Assembly (NCBI GenBank): GCA_028023455.1
Contig: JAQFVV010006200.1
Span: forward strand, 4,937,860-5,001,859
From: Epiperipatus broadwayi
Taxonomy: Eukaryota > Onychophora > Udeonychophora > Euonychophora > Peripatidae
Reading direction: 5' to 3'
Length of the DNA: 64,000 nucleotides
Part shown: piece after piece, positions 21,815 to 36,012 of the stretch
Layout: the number at the start of each line of letters is the position of its first letter
Position numbering within the stretch: the first letter of the stretch is position 1
Made by a program: the position numbers and the translations under genes
The notes under the pieces: generated by a model
The model's database searches: none
Told to the model about the DNA's origin: nothing
Seen by the model: the letters and a program-made list of their open reading frames with translations, nothing else

Positions 21815-23855
21815 ATATATATATATATTAACAATTATGAAACATATATAATAAGAACTGTAAGTAAATTAATAAGTTATATAAGTTATTAATTTTTGAA
21901 TCTAGATATTGTTTTTATATATCTATTAATTTAAATTATGTTATTTATTTTTAAATAGTTTATTATAGTATAGAATTTTATCATAGGTATCAGAGGAGAA
22001 TATTATTTATTAATATTTTTAAATGGTAAAATTCATCCTTATTTATTTATTAATATTTTATTATCTTTTACATTATATTTTTTATTGTTTATTAAATATT
22101 GAGTTATTAACTGATCTCTTTGTCTAATCATTATTATATTATATTATACATATGTTAGTATTATAAACATCATATGAATATCAATTATTAGTTAATGCTT
22201 ATATAAAGGCATATTAAATAATAACTTGTTTTGAAATTATCCCTGAAAAGAGCTAATTGCAAATTCTCCATGAGTTTGAATGTCATGGCATAATGGTGAC
22301 TGAGAGAGGGATGAGAAATGGATGAACTAGTCTAAATTATATCAAGATTTATTTAAAAATTATTGAGCGAGCATAATAAAGATAGATATAATCATGGACT
22401 TAGTATTTCATCGATTCATTTCTAGCATTCTACCTGAAGACCCAAAGTCCGATTGTAGTGAAATGCATATCCTCTTTCTGGTGAATTTAATCATCCCATT
22501 ATATTTAACAAGCCCAATTTAGCCTTTAAATATAATCAATTCTATTATATTTGGCGCATCAACTGGGGCTATTAAATATAATCGATTCCATTGTATTTGG
22601 TGCACAACATTTTGGGTCTTGAACATTTAAGTTCACCCCAGGTATAAACTGGCATTCTGTTATAATATATATATAGTAACCAAAAGGTCCATTTGGACCA
22701 TAACAGGCAAAATTAATGATATAACACAAGACTGTCATAATATAATTCAGTTGTGGCCAGGATACACCACAAAGACCCATTGCAACATTACATGAAGGTA
22801 TATTAAATTACCCCAAAATAAATTATGTGATTATTCATTTAATAACTATTGCCACTAATGAATGTATCTTAAAACTGCATTTCAGAATCTTAAACTGATA
22901 TTTTATTTACATGAGACTTTATGGCCAACCATGAACAAGATCATGTGATCTATAAAACTATTAAAGATTACTTTTCCAGAATTAAATATATGATCCATTA
23001 TATCAATATTAACTGTAACATGGTGAATACGGGCAATTTAACAAGACAGTAAAAGTTGTAGACAGCCTCATAACATGATTCGCTGTAGCTCAGATATACT
23101 CAGGATTTTAATACAGCAATGTTATGTAAGGTATTTACTTTACAATAAAAGATAAGCAACATAAACTTTAGATTCTTTCATCATTAATTTAAATTGTCAA
23201 ATCAAATCAATAGCAATGAGACTCTTATTGTTATCGAGAAAGCATAAATTATAATATTAGAAAATAGGTTCAATTATAATATTGGCTAGAAAACTTATTT
23301 ATTAATTTTTGGTCCCAATACCACAAACATCAATAAAAGTAACAAATTCTGGATAATAGTCTATAACTAACAAAGCAAAGGTAAAGTGATGGCGGAGGTA
23401 AATGGGATTTTATTATACCCTGTACTTCACTAATTACTCAAGAATTAAAAGCAGTAAAATATTCCCTTAGAACTTCAGTAAACCTTTTGTGCAATATATG
23501 CTCTAATATGTACTCTATTTAATACAGTGGATTTTCTGGTTCTATGTGTGACAAATAGCAATGATATAGTTAGGTTAAATTATAACATTAACATTTATTT
23601 CCAACTCAATCGATACTAATAAATAATTGATTAATACAATGATAAAAAATAAACAAATAAACAAAATAAAATAACATCACATGTACTTGTTCTTACACCT
23701 GGATAGTGTACATCAGTTCAAAACAGACACAATATAAGATTTTCTCACAAATAGGTTTGATTTCAGCCCTTATAAGGAAGAGGATTGGTTCAAACACCTA
23801 GTCAATAACTTCTCCAATATGTCAATACCAGAACCAATGCACCTATACCACAGAT
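21815..23855. other. AT-rich DNA with a short local duplication
   Basis: A ~48-bp unit (AAATATAATCRATTC...TATTTGGYGCA) occurs twice in tandem at about 22528-22610. Otherwise no gene, RNA or element is recognised. The 73-codon minus frame at 22559-22780 has no recognisable content. Confidence 0.5.
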
Positions 23856-23856
23856 T

Positions 23857-23930
<74 letters not shown>

Positions 23931-23951
23931 CAACAACAACAACAACAACAA
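23857..23951. repeat. (ATA)n/(ACA)n microsatellite
   Basis: About 24 ATA units pass directly into eight ACA units, giving a poly-Ile/poly-Thr artefact frame. A compound trinucleotide microsatellite. Confidence 0.95.
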
Positions 23952-25485
23952 CTGGTATTGGTGAACATGCGAAAGCCGGCCATGGGAAAATTATTTATCA
24001 AAGAGAAGAATTGAATTTCAACTCAGCTTGAAATATCATATAAAGTGTTATGTAATAAATTATAGAAATAATCTATCAAATGCCCTTTTTATAGCTGATA
24101 ACTGAACATGCTAGATCAATTAAAAAATGAGGGAATCAACATCATAATGTACGGAGACTCTGCCCAAGCATATTTATACAACAAATAGCAAAGGTATTCC
24201 TGTGAATGTATTTATCCATGCAAAGAAATAACAAAGTATTAAATGCCCTATGGGTTTTCTAACCACCATCAGAGCAACAAGCACCATTACAGAATGTTCT
24301 GCAGATTAACCACAAGTGCAGATATGAATATAAAGAATATAATAAAAAAAATACATACAATTATTTTATGGATTAGACCACCAGCACAGAATAATGCCAC
24401 ATGTCATTATAAAATAGTGTTAACATTTACTTCCCAAATAAAAGAGACATAAAATTACCCTCATCAATAATCTGCCACCACATGCAGTCTTACTAGTATG
24501 AATTAAGACATAAAATGAAACAAGTACTTTAATGTGGGAAATAACTGAGATAACAGCCATTTCTGTCTAGAATATGGGTAGAACAATGACACATAGTAAA
24601 TATAATATGACATAGGTACAAAAGCCTGGAAAGATATACAGGACTAAGCCATATGGTGTTGATGCATGTTATAGATTCATTAAATAATCATTAAACCTTT
24701 ATGCAAGTGCTGTTCCCTGATATTTGATTCTTTTCAATCCCTATACCATATGTTCAATTCAATTAATTTACCTTGATAAATAATTATTTTAGGCACAATA
24801 TAATGTATACCATGAGACTTCATATATGTTATAAGATAATATAACAGTAGAAAACAAAATAAAGTAGATATTTGTTTAAATAACTATACTAAATTAAAAT
24901 ACATAATATTCCAAATATATTGAAATATTCACCAATAAAATCAATAACACATTTTCTTATATCTTAATGTATAAAATATAAATTGAATAGTTTTTCAATT
25001 ACAACATATAGAATTTTATGAGTTGATTGTATTCCTCTTCATTTCCACTCATAATGAATATTCCATAATTAATTGATTTGTGCATAGGCTCTCTGAATAT
25101 ATGAGATATTTTTAAAAGATAGGACTTGTATAACTTTAATTAGGGTATTCCTCAAAAGTTAATAAACTTCATTACTTATATTTTAGGCATTACTCCAAAG
25201 TTAAAATATTTTCATTAACTTAATTTATCTAGTGAGTGTCAGAGACTAGAAATGATTATCTGAGCAAACAGTTATCCCACAATTGTTATGATAGTTATAG
25301 AATAATTTTCTGGTTAGTTGTTATTTTCTTTCAACAACTAGATTATTATTTTCAATAATAAGATAACTCACATAGTGGGAATGTTATCTCTAATATAAGT
25401 TCAAAGTAGGTTATAGTTAATTCTTCATCATCCAGACATTGGCTTACAAAAAATGTTGTCACAGCATTTCACTCTGCACATATGT
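23952..25485. other. AT-rich stretch, nothing recognised
   Basis: No convincing coding, RNA or repeat signal. Confidence 0.45.
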
Positions 25486-25612
25486 GTGTTAAAGTCATGA
25501 AGGTAAAATATATCCAATGTTAATATAATATTTCACTCCACATGTATATGGTTAAACTATGTGTTAAAGTCATGAAAATAAAATATCACATCCAAGGTTA
25601 ATATAGTCTGTA
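25486..25612. repeat. Short direct duplication
   Basis: TGTGTTAAAGTCATGAARRTAAAATAT and a following AAGGTTAATATA-like block occur twice (about 25487 and 25561), separated by about 74 bp. A local tandem duplication with divergence. Confidence 0.6.
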
Positions 25613-28500
25613 AGCAATAAAAATATTTCCAGGTAGATTAACCTTTAAAGACTGTTATTCCTATTGTCGCAGTTGATAATATCAATACATTTAAATCAAA
25701 CCACTATATATATATATATATATATAAAATTTCACTTATTAATAAATTATAAATCTAACCATATTATTATTATGCAGTGAGAGTAAGAATTATAACCTTT
25801 ATGTAATAGTAATAAAGTTACATTGATAATTTATTAAAAAGTAATATTTAATATATTTTAAATATACTTGTTAAATGTATTTATATATGTGCAGGTGTGA
25901 TGTGTAATTGTATAGATAATATATGCACAGTTATATATAATATATTAAAAGAAAACATTGGAATTAACTCTGCAATTTTTAATATATCCACTTGTAAATA
26001 GACAAATAACAACTATAAATAGCCATAGCATGACTGCCATTTCAATTTTTTCTTCATTTGATTTGATCAAAAAGATTGATAAATTGCTCTGGATAAAAAA
26101 AGATAGATTATTTGCTCAAAATGTTATTGACTTGCATAAATTTGTAAATGGAAAAAAATCCATCCTATTTTATACAATAAAAAAAATTGCAACTTTTGGA
26201 AATCACAAATGGGAGAAGGCATGCTCATAAATTTGCTTCTCAGCTATGGTATATAATTATATACTAGTATATTATGAGAAAAATATTTTTTTCAATTTGA
26301 TATTAAACATATTTTAGATATGTTGATGATGTATTTATTGTTAGTATACCAATAATAATTAAACTAGTTAATTTAAATGAAATTGATGGCTGAAATAGAT
26401 TTCCACTTCTCAGAAAAAAATGTGTAGTTTAAAATATTTTTTTGAAATTTATGAAGAAAAAATAATATGATCAATTATAAGATATTTATGAAACTCTTTA
26501 AACAATTAAAAGATTTATGCACCAGCTGTCAAAGGTTACTGTTAGGCACAAATCAAATTTAGAACATTTTTATTTAGAAATAAACTAGTATGCAAATTCC
26601 AATGATTAGTTATCTATCATATATATATAATGAATTGTTGATTTCTAGACTATATATGTGTGTGCATGTGTGAATAAAATAAAATGTCCACTATGGAATA
26701 AATACTGTAAGAGAAAATAATAATGGATATAATGGTGAAAATATATTTATAAAACCTATAACAAACAATGGAAGTACTTTTAGTTAATCATTTAACCTTT
26801 TTCAACTGTCATTTATTACAATATATATAATACAAATAAAATGTTTATTAATTAAAAACTATTATAATAACAATAAAAATAATAAATATAACTAAATTTT
26901 ACTATTATATACAGTCTTTCAATCCACAGAAGTACTTTCAGTTAATTCTTTAACCCTCCTCAACTGACTATATAATAATTAATTACCATTATATTTATTA
27001 TTTTTTATATTGCTAAAAGGAGGTTGCCATGACAACAGATTGAAATTCTTGATTGTTATCTATATTAGGATTGTCTAAGTGTTGATTGGTTTGTAATGGT
27101 TTTTATATATATAAATATTTGGAATTGTAGTAACTTTACATAAGTTAAAGTAATAGTAACATTTCAATCTCTAATTTAGAAGAACATCAATGAACTAAGC
27201 TTAAATACCAACAAAGTTAAAAGATAGATTGGCATCATTCTATCTTTTCATAATTGATTGACATTTACATAGCCCAATGAGAAGTCCAGTTACTTTCATT
27301 CCAATTACATATAATTAAGCTATGAATATTAATATATATATATATAAAGAAAAATATTGAAGAGAAAAATAGATTTCATTATCATATACAAATAATTACA
27401 GTTGTTTTTTACATTTTAAAATTGCATTTAATAATAAAACCAAATACTGTCAGATTGATTATTAATGGAAAAGATGCTGCTGATAAAATTAATAAATGTA
27501 ATCAGTGAGTTAAAATGTACATTAAATGAGAGAATTGATAAACATGAACCCTATTTAAAAGAATACATTATTTTGTGAATAGATTTAAATCTATATCTGT
27601 GCTCATATACCCTATATATTACATATATAGACACAGGTATATAATAAGCCTGTGTGTTTCAGTTATGATATTTATAATGAAAGTTTTTGTTTTGACATTT
27701 TTTTTTGATATGGAAAGTAATTTGAGTAAAAGAAAAAAACAAAGAAGCATATTGTATACATATGATGAATAATTTATTAAATAAGCATTACAATTGTGAT
27801 AATATATATAAATTATAGAGAATTAGCATAGAATTTGCAAGTTGACATTTGTGTAATTTTAATAAAATTTTGACTTTTAAATTATAATTACTAAATGTTG
27901 CTGCAAATGGCAGTCAAGCTATAACCTTTTGAGTCCAAAGTGCCCCTGCAAGCCCCTGAACAAAAATTTAGAATTTCAACTGAGTTTGCACGGAATTGGT
28001 AAGCAGTGCACTTATGGTTCTCAGATCATTCGATCTGCCATCTTGTTACAATTAAAATGAGCTATAACTTTTATTTTTATGATAAAATTTGGATTTTTTA
28101 TGAAAGTTTTTGTAAAATACAATTTTTAATTTTTTTCTTTTTCTTTTGTTTTTTAGATTTAATGACTGTAAATATGATTTACAGTCTATTGAACTTGTTT
28201 TACAGTGTAATAATTACGTTCATTTATGTAAGGGCTTTTATAAGCCCTCTTAGTAGAAACAAATTTTTTTGTAAAAAAAAGTTAAAAGCTTAAAAATAAA
28301 AAAAAAAGATTATATCAAAAATGTATAAGGATTACTGTTGGATTTATTTATAATAATAATGACTTTTGATGCCTTCATAATTGGATTCAAATTTGAAACT
28401 GATGCTAACATTTAGACAGGATTCTGTGAGTATTTGCATTCATTTTATTATTATTATTTTTATTATTATTATTGTTTTCTATAATTAAATATAATTAAAA
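25613..28500. other. AT-rich DNA, minor local repeats only
   Basis: (TA)n tracts occur near 25705 and elsewhere. A motif GAAGTACTTTYAGTTAATYM followed by TTTAACC occurs twice (about 26770 and 26931). The small open frames (90, 65 and 95 codons) are compositional. No gene is supported. Confidence 0.45.
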
Positions 28501-28504
28501 GTAA

Positions 28505-28925
28505 TATATATATGATATAATACAGGTGAAATAATATAAAAACGTTTATTTTAATATTTTTCTGACCTAGTTTTAGAACTCTCTTTTTATAAAAACGATA
28601 AACTTTTAGATAAAAAGCACATTTGAAATGTAAAATCTTTTACTTCAATTTGTTTTCTGACCTACTTTTTATTACTTTTTTATATATATAGATATAATAT
28701 ATATATATGATATAATACGGGTGAAATAATATAAAAACGTTTTTTTGAATTATTTTTCTCACCTAGTTTATAACTCTTTATTATATATATACACATACAA
28801 AACAATATATATACAATAGAATTATATATATATATATGCAAAAAAGAATATATATATATATATACGATAGAATTTGATATATACATATAGAAAACAATAT
28901 ATATATATATACAATAGAATTTTAG
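28505..28925. repeat. AT-rich direct repeats and (TA)n array
   Basis: GATATAATACRGGTGAAATA followed by ATATAAAAACGTTT and TTTTTCTSACCTAGTTT occurs at about 28513 and 28709. After it come several (TA)n blocks joined by ACAATAGAATT. The long minus-strand frame (28680-28994) is a translation of this repeat, not a gene. Confidence 0.7.
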
Positions 28926-30775
28926 ACAATACATTTGAATAATATAAAAACATGCACATCCACACTCATCATATACCGAGACATCCACTCTCATATTTCA
29001 TCTCCCACACACATATATAATCAGTGCTCATAATAAATTTGTTTATTTTGATATTTATTGATTTTTCTTGTTCATTTTATCTTGGAGAAATTTTTGTTTG
29101 ATATTTATTTTTTGAGTACATTTTATTTAGTTGAAAGGAATACACATTTTAGGTCACACACCATTTTTCACTAATATAATATAATAAAAGTAATATATAA
29201 TAATATTATACTATACTATACATTACTATATAATTTACTAAAGTCCTCAACATCTTGTAAATTATTTCTGTTATTTTTTCCCCACTAAAAACCAAACATA
29301 TTTCTAACAGATACCTGCATGCAAGGACAACCAAACATTTCTAGCATATACTCTGTTATAAAAGTAGAACATGTAGGGCAGCTAGTAAAAATGGAACTTA
29401 CCAATCGCACTGTTTTTGTAATTTTTGCATAGAAAAATTATCTCAGGTAAGACATATTATATATCATTTTTTTCAGCATTTTGAGACGCATGTGATGAAG
29501 CTGTCTATGAAATTGTAATTTTAAGTTATACCTTTCAAAATTGAGAATTTGTGAACCAATGTAAAAATAAATATGTTTAAAAATATAAAAAAATCTTTTT
29601 TAATTATTTTTTTTTGGTAATGACTATTTTATCAGCTTTATTACATTCTTTCATATTTGCACTTCCTAAAAATGTGTATATATATTTATATTTATTGTAA
29701 TAAATTAGAAATTTCATTTAAAATTATATGGTCTGTAATTTTTTTTTGACATTCAAAATGGCCATTCAGGTCTCTAAGGGATAAGCTAGCTATAGTTTTA
29801 TTTATTTATATGTTGGTATTTCAGGGTAGAATATTATATTTGCCTTTGATAATGATCATAATATATGGTTGAAATTATCATATTGATATAAATTAATAAA
29901 TAAAAACAAGATTTAAAATAAAATAGCTTGAATTAAAATATTTATTGGATTTTATATGTCATATGTACCTATAAGCTTTAGTGGTGTGATAAGTAAAAGA
30001 TAAAACGCTATTTTCCGTGAAACAAAAGCTTCTCTTGGTAGATAGTAAGAGTTTTTTTTTATGATACTGTGTTTTATTATTTAGCAAAAAAAATAAAAAA
30101 TAAAATGTTTATCCAGATTAGAATCCTGATAGTGGAGATGGTGATTACTTGCATCAATCATCGGTGATATTGAAATTTTTCAGAACAATTTAATTTTAAT
30201 GATGAAAGGAGAGTACTATATAGCTTCAACATTGAAATATTAGAATGGCAATCAATAAAATAGCAATGATGATGATTACATGTTGTAGCTTGTTCATAAA
30301 AACATGTTGCTTAGTTACTTCATTCTGCCTTTGTCAAAGAACTTAATATATATACATTTTTATATAATTTGCAAAAAAAAATAATGATAATTGTTTTTTA
30401 ATTTTAATATTTCCATTTAATTTCCTCTAAATCTTTTTTTATTCTTTGTTATTTAATTATTAATTTTGTATTTAATAATAGTATTTTAACTTTTTAAAGC
30501 AAATTTTTAATTATACTGTTTATAAAAGATATGAATATTATTATCATTAAAATCTATATCCATAGCAATCAACAATCTCAAAAATATTTTGTTACACACC
30601 TACTCCGTACTTGAGTTGAATAAAAAATAATTGTAACATGAAAACATTCTTCAAGTAATTTACTTCGATAAAACTATTACGAAAAAAATTCACACATTTT
30701 TATATTCATTTTCACAATCTTTTTTCCATTTCATCTTTTAATTACTGCAAATTTTCTTTATCTTTGAAAGAAAAG
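28926..30775. other. AT-rich stretch, nothing recognised
   Basis: No convincing coding, RNA or repeat signal. Confidence 0.45.
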
Positions 30776-30779
30776 TATT

Positions 30780-31260
30780 AGGAGCCAAATCCGAACTCTT
30801 AGAAAGTGTCACGGCATGCTGGCGATTATCTAATTTTCAATGATTACTCGACGACATCGGTCACCATTTAAAATACGACGGTAAAACAACTTTCACTTAC
30901 TAAAATTTTCAGCCCACAAATGCTTGAGACTTTTCTTCGTCGATTAAAACAATACTATACAAACTTTTCATTTAATTCCCGTGTGCCCGCGAATATGATC
31001 AATTCTTTGGCTTTGCTTAGATATTTATATATGAGCGTATACGTGTTTTAAATCTATTAATTATTCCCACAAATCAATAGCAATTTTTATACGCAAAAAA
31101 ATGTTATTTATAGGTGAAAAATAGGTAAATCACTTTTTTTAAATAAATTATCCACTGTAGGAAACAGGTTTTCTCAAAAAAGAACTATGAGGGAGAAGCG
31201 GTACTCATCAAGCTTTCGACTTGCCGGTTGATATAAATTTGAGCAGTGTCCATTCTTGTT
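30780..31260. promoter_or_regulatory. CpG-richer patch, possible promoter or 5' region
   Basis: Between 30780 and 31000 there are about a dozen CpGs, for example in CTCGACGACATCGGTC, TACGACGGTAA, TTCGTCGATT and GTGCCCGCGAA. CpG is sparse over most of the window. Further CpGs lie at 31195-31230 (GAAGCGG, TTTCGACTTGCCGG). No convincing ORF or splice pair was found on either strand. It may be a promoter, a 5' UTR, or the remnant of a less AT-rich transposon. Confidence 0.3.
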
Positions 31261-32235
31261 TTACTTTCTAGATAAGTATAGCTAAATATTCATTTACCTA
31301 ATGGACCATTTATAGCAGTTATGTGGGGAAAAAAAATTCTAAACCTTTTAAAAATAATTTTATTCAACCGAATTCGAACTACAAAAAATAAAACAAACGT
31401 CATTAAAATTTTGATCTTTACTATTTCCAATATCAATTATTGTTTGCTGGTTTATTCGAAGATCTTAATTTCTTTTGTACTTTTCTATTATTTTTTCCCA
31501 TTGACTTGAGTTTTCCAATGTTAAATTAATGTTTCTGAATTAGTTCCAGATAAGTAAAGACTCTTAAAGTTGATTAAATGTAAAATATATGACATAATTA
31601 ATTTAAAGTAAATATCAGTTTTAAAAAAGTGGCTGGTGCATTAGCAATATGGGAAATTATAATTATATCCTTAATAATCATATGAAACGTCATGTTTGAG
31701 TTTTTTAAAACTAGCACATATAGTGATGTAAAAATTTGTATACATTTTTTTTTTTACAATTTAAGATGAGTATCATATGTCTGTAAGCCTTCTCCAAAAG
31801 TATTTACAAGCTTCCATTATCATAGAACATTTTTTATATTTATTCATTTGATGCTTATTTAATAAAAAAAAATTGGTAATTCTTTTTGCAAGTTCTATAT
31901 CACTGGTAATTTTATCAATATTCTTTTATTTTTTTATTTATTGATTTTCCCATCTACTCACTAATCTACTTAGCTGTCTATTATCTATCTATATACCATC
32001 TCTTTCTCTTTATTTCTATCTTTTCACCCCCTAAATTGTACAACTATCCACTTATTTATTTTATCTAACTATATATAAAGGTCTTCTTAATATATTTTTT
32101 GAGGGGATGAAGAAAGAAAAAGACTTGTGATGGGATGTGATATAGCTACTTCTTTATCGAAGTCAGAAATATCTCAACCTGTTAGCCACATTACCTTCTC
32201 TTTTCATTTACCACTCTAAGTTTTTATAATATTCT
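31261..32235. other. AT-rich stretch, nothing recognised
   Basis: Pyrimidine-rich on the plus strand after 31950, consistent with the 3' trailer of the minus-strand LINE fossil that follows. The 62-codon frame at 31321 is compositional. Confidence 0.45.
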
Positions 32236-32671
32236 TCTCTATCCTTCTCTATCCCATTTCCACAACATCATCTTTGTCCATTCCATGGCCTTTGTATCTA
32301 GATCCCCCTTATCTTTTTCCAATCCCAGCATGAAGAGCAATAATCCACTTTCTATATAATCACTTGGTCTATATTTATTTGCCCAAAGCTTCATTATTTG
32401 TGCCCTTTCTGCTTGTAAGCATTTACATTCTATTAGCAAAGGCCTTCCTTACATAACTTGGAGACAAATCACCTACACTTCTCCATTTATGTGTATGTTC
32501 CCTTGTTTCTAGCAATTCTGTTCAAGCCTTAAATAATAAACTACTATCTTTACTATTATCATAATTTAACTCACATTCAATATTCTGTTTACTTCTATAT
32601 ATTTTTAAGCTCTTTTTACTATCATACTATCTCTCCAGTTTCCTATTATTTATTAATACATCTATTCTTAA
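32236..32671 (-). pseudogene. LINE fossil, C-terminal region
   Basis: The minus strand reads from about 32671: a basic stretch with KKSLKIYRSKQNIECELNY, then an in-frame stop, then LLETREHTHKWRSVGDLSP. After a shift comes an open run ending at 32239 with LIECKCLQAERAQIMKLW and a Trp/Lys-rich C-terminus (KMMLWKWDREG). Non-LTR retrotransposons of Jockey/CR1 type end with an H-L-L-x-E/D-C zinc-binding region followed by a similar helix. Upstream RT sequence is missing, and a TIR element abuts at 32672. Stops and a frameshift make it non-functional. Confidence 0.65.
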
Positions 32672-32833
32672 TAAACTTTCCATACAGTAGGGCCACCCAG
32701 TGCAAACAAATGTCTTATCTAGTGCCTACCCACTCAACATCCCCAGATCAGTCCCCAGATCATGCCCCCATCAGTGAGGAACTCCGGGTCTAAGAGCCCT
32801 GCACTGAATGACACTATTAAATGGAGAGTTTGT
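32672..32833 (-). mobile_element. TIR element, copy C (~160 bp)
   Basis: The outer ends AAACTTTCCATACAGTAG and AATGGAGAGTTTG are imperfect inverted repeats matching the family end CTCCATACAGTAGTGCCAC. The interior on the minus strand has CTCACTGATGGGGGC, a duplicated CTGATCTGGGGA block and GGTAGGCACTAGAT, as in copies A and B. This copy has lost the GAAAC part of the core. Confidence 0.7.
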
Positions 32834-33330
32834 TACTGTTTTAACAGCTTGTGTAAACATAGGAAATAGTGATCATGTGATAATACACATTTATTCAAAA
32901 CTTTGTTAATTCTTTCATTGCTTCCACAACAAAGGAAATTGTCTTCATTCTATTAGTTCTGTAATTTTTATTTTTTTAATTTCTTATAACTATTATTTCA
33001 TTTGTATAGAAGTGTTAAGTAATTGTATATAATTTCTGCTATCTTTAACGTTGATATTAATTTTTTTTTAATTAGGTGACTTGAAATAATAATAAATAAG
33101 AAAAAAAATTTTTTTTTAAAAATTTACTCATTAAGCTAGACGACTGCCATCTAGTGATGGGTTTTATCAGTTTCCATTTTGTTTTTCTAGCAGTGAGTAA
33201 CTAGATATCTATTTTCCACAAATGTTTGATTGATGACCTTGGCAAACCCACCTGGATTTTAACCGTATTCATTATTATAGATATTGCAAGCAATTGTGTT
33301 AATTACCAAAACAAAATATTTTATATATAC
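32834..33330. other. AT-rich stretch, nothing recognised
   Basis: No convincing signal between the TIR element and the LTR-like repeat. Confidence 0.5.
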
Positions 33331-35402
33331 TATAACGATCGAAATGAAAGTGAAGATCGAATCTAACCGCAAACTACGATATCTGCTCTACAGGGTGCCA
33401 TCTAGGCATTTAAACCTAGAAAAATTTATAGAGTAGGCAGATATGCGCTGTTAAGATTCCACTTTATTTAAATATTCAGATCGTTAACCCAAGTCACTAG
33501 CTCAGTGGAGACACAGAGATAAAAATCTATATCTTAATTTATATCTTAAATATAAATAAATAAAAACCACTGCCAGAAATTAACACATAAAAATATTTAT
33601 TTACGCACATATAAAATCATTCTAATTTGAGGAATAAGTTTAACATTTTAGATTTTTATATTAACTTTTAATTTTACATTTAACTAAGTTTCAATGAGTT
33701 TAATATTTTATTTAGATAGTCGAGTATGAATAGACTACATAGATCTGCATTTGAAAAGAAAATATTCTATCCCTTATTTAACCTTAGGCCAAAAAATTTG
33801 CAATCAAACCGGCGCCAATCCATCCGATACATTTATGTATTCAATGTAGCATGAAAATACGACAACACAAAATACTATACTGTCAGGAATGTACATCTGA
33901 TCAGTAAGTATAATTAGAGAAGACATTGTCTCTCCACCAACAGGGAATGTTACATCTGTTGGCGAGTAGAACAATAAACATAAAACTCCATAGGAATGGG
34001 TCGCGGTCCTTTGCCATCTTACAAACCCATCCATAGGCAAACAGAAAGGTGTGTGGCATATATACACAATCCTGCACGTAGCGGATCTCATACTACATCT
34101 ACTAATTACACAAATATATCCAATCCATTGAGCCAATTCAACTACGAAACGAATAACCTAAGTTACCCTCCCTTAATATAACTTTACAAAACTATATAGC
34201 TATTCACGCCCGACTTAAATTTAACATTTAGATACGTTCGCACAGATAAATTTTATAAAATTTGTTTTAAAATGTTGAGTATAGATCGGCTGTACAGATT
34301 CTGTGGTCAAAAACAATCAAATTAAACACAACCGATCAAAATACAAAGTCATCAATAATGTCAATTGTTGAGGGAATACAGAAAACCCATTGGTATTCAT
34401 CATAAGATACCACAGTGACATCATTGACTTATATATTCTAATTGACTGTGAAAACCACAACATAATCAACCGCTAACGAATCCATGCAACGTCTATACCT
34501 AACTTAAATTTCATGCATTTCAATAATTTATACAATATATTAATACAAATAAAAATAATAAAATGGAAATGATTTTAGCAAACTTAACTATATAAATTTA
34601 AACAATCAATTATTAATTTGAAAATCAAATAAGAGTTCATTTTAAAATTTAGATTAGCTGAATCTTTAGAAAAAACAATGATGAAAGTTCTTAATTACTT
34701 TTTTTTGTTGTTGTTAATTTGTAAAGTTCATAGCTCATGGTAGAAGAGTCCAGGTTCCTGTTTTAAATTTCTGTGACGCCTCCATTGGAAGATAACGTTC
34801 TGTAGATGGAAATAGCTGGTTCAAGGTATCACAGTCTTTTCATTTTTTTTAAATAGTGTGTGGTATGTGCATCCTATCACATCTCTCAAACACAAAAAGC
34901 TGGAACTGTCCAAAAAAAACTGTATTTCTCTTTTTATATTATTCACATGGATTCAATCAACAAAACATCACTAATCCATCACTTTCGTTAGGGTCCATGC
35001 TGTCATTTTTGTGTTTGCATTGGTCATTTAATTCCTTTGTATTCTCTTATCTGACCATTTAATTTATTTTACATGCCTCATGAGGTAGTTTGCTTTTGAA
35101 TAATCATTTAATTAATAAGACAATCATTTCCATTTTCTAAAACTATAGAAATCAACATTATTTCTATTTTCAAAAATATCAAATCTTTATATCTTTACTT
35201 TTTTACAAAAAAAATTACTTTCAAATATTTTTATTTTTTAAAAGTTTTTAAAGTTGTCCATCATGCGATCTATATATACGTTAAACAGTTTTTAAATTTC
35301 AGTTTTTAAGTTAAGTTTTTTTCTTTTTAATAAATCAATTTTTATTTATGATCTTTTATTTTAATTTTAAAATAATGTGACGGGATGTTATATTCCGTTA
35401 CA
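33331..35402. repeat. LTR-like direct repeat, copy 2
   Basis: Left end TATAACGATCG, right end TATATTCCGTTACA. It contains the conserved nested hairpin (about 33380-33444: ATATCTGC with GCAGATAT; CTAGG with CCTAG), and TTTATT-type poly(A) signals on the minus strand. A minus-strand 110-codon frame (33804-34136) begins MAQWIGYICVISRCSM; in copy 3 it is broken by an indel and in copy 1 it is not preserved. I therefore do not call a gene. Differences from copy 3 are mostly single-base transitions. Confidence 0.85.
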
Positions 35403-36012
35403 TATCAGTAAACTTCGTCAAAAAACAAAAACATTAAAAAAAAAAAAAAAGAATTTACTTAGTGTTAGTAATGACGTTACACAAATTGATTATACTAATT
35501 TTTTTTAAAAGGACAAAACTTTGGTTATTAATGAAAAGACATAACTTTGTTAGTAATTACAAAAAAAAAAAATGCTGACTATTCTTTCCTTTTCACCCCA
35601 GCTGAGATTACATCTCCTCCCTCAATAGTTCCCTTTTCTCTACATTTCATTTTTAACTTAGGCAAGTCAAAGAAGTTACGTGATGTTAGACTTTTTTTTT
35701 AAAATTATGATTTATATTAATTATTACGTTTTATTCCTCGCATTTATATTTACATATGCGCAATTTTTCTTACTGGCAGTACCTTTAAGACCAAAAATTC
35801 AAACTATAACTTTACGTTAATACAAAACATATATCTATACTCATTTCAGAAAAATTATTATGGGCTTCGTTTTCAAGGTACTCGTGGTTTATTAAGTATC
35901 GGACTATAACTATACATTAATACAAAAAAATATATACTTATTTCAAAAAAATATTACTGGCTTCATAGGTACTTGTGGTTTATTAAAAGATCGTGCCATG
36001 TTGGGAGACCAC
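35403..36012. other. Interior between the two LTR-like repeats
   Basis: 610 bp of AT-rich DNA without an ORF of note. Minus-strand reading from copy 3 enters TGGTCTCCCAACATGG (about 35993-36008). It starts with TGG one to three bases inside the repeat end and could be a tRNA primer-binding site. No purine tract is visible at the other junction. A ~100-bp unit (ACTATAACTWTACRTTAATA ... GTACTYGTGGTTTATTAA) is tandemly duplicated at about 35801-35990. Confidence 0.5.

Noticed and set aside
33804-34136. Gene for a 110-residue MAQWI... protein in the LTR-like repeat
   Set aside because: The frame is broken by an indel in copy 3 and not preserved in copy 1, and no domain is recognisable; kept only as a point to test.
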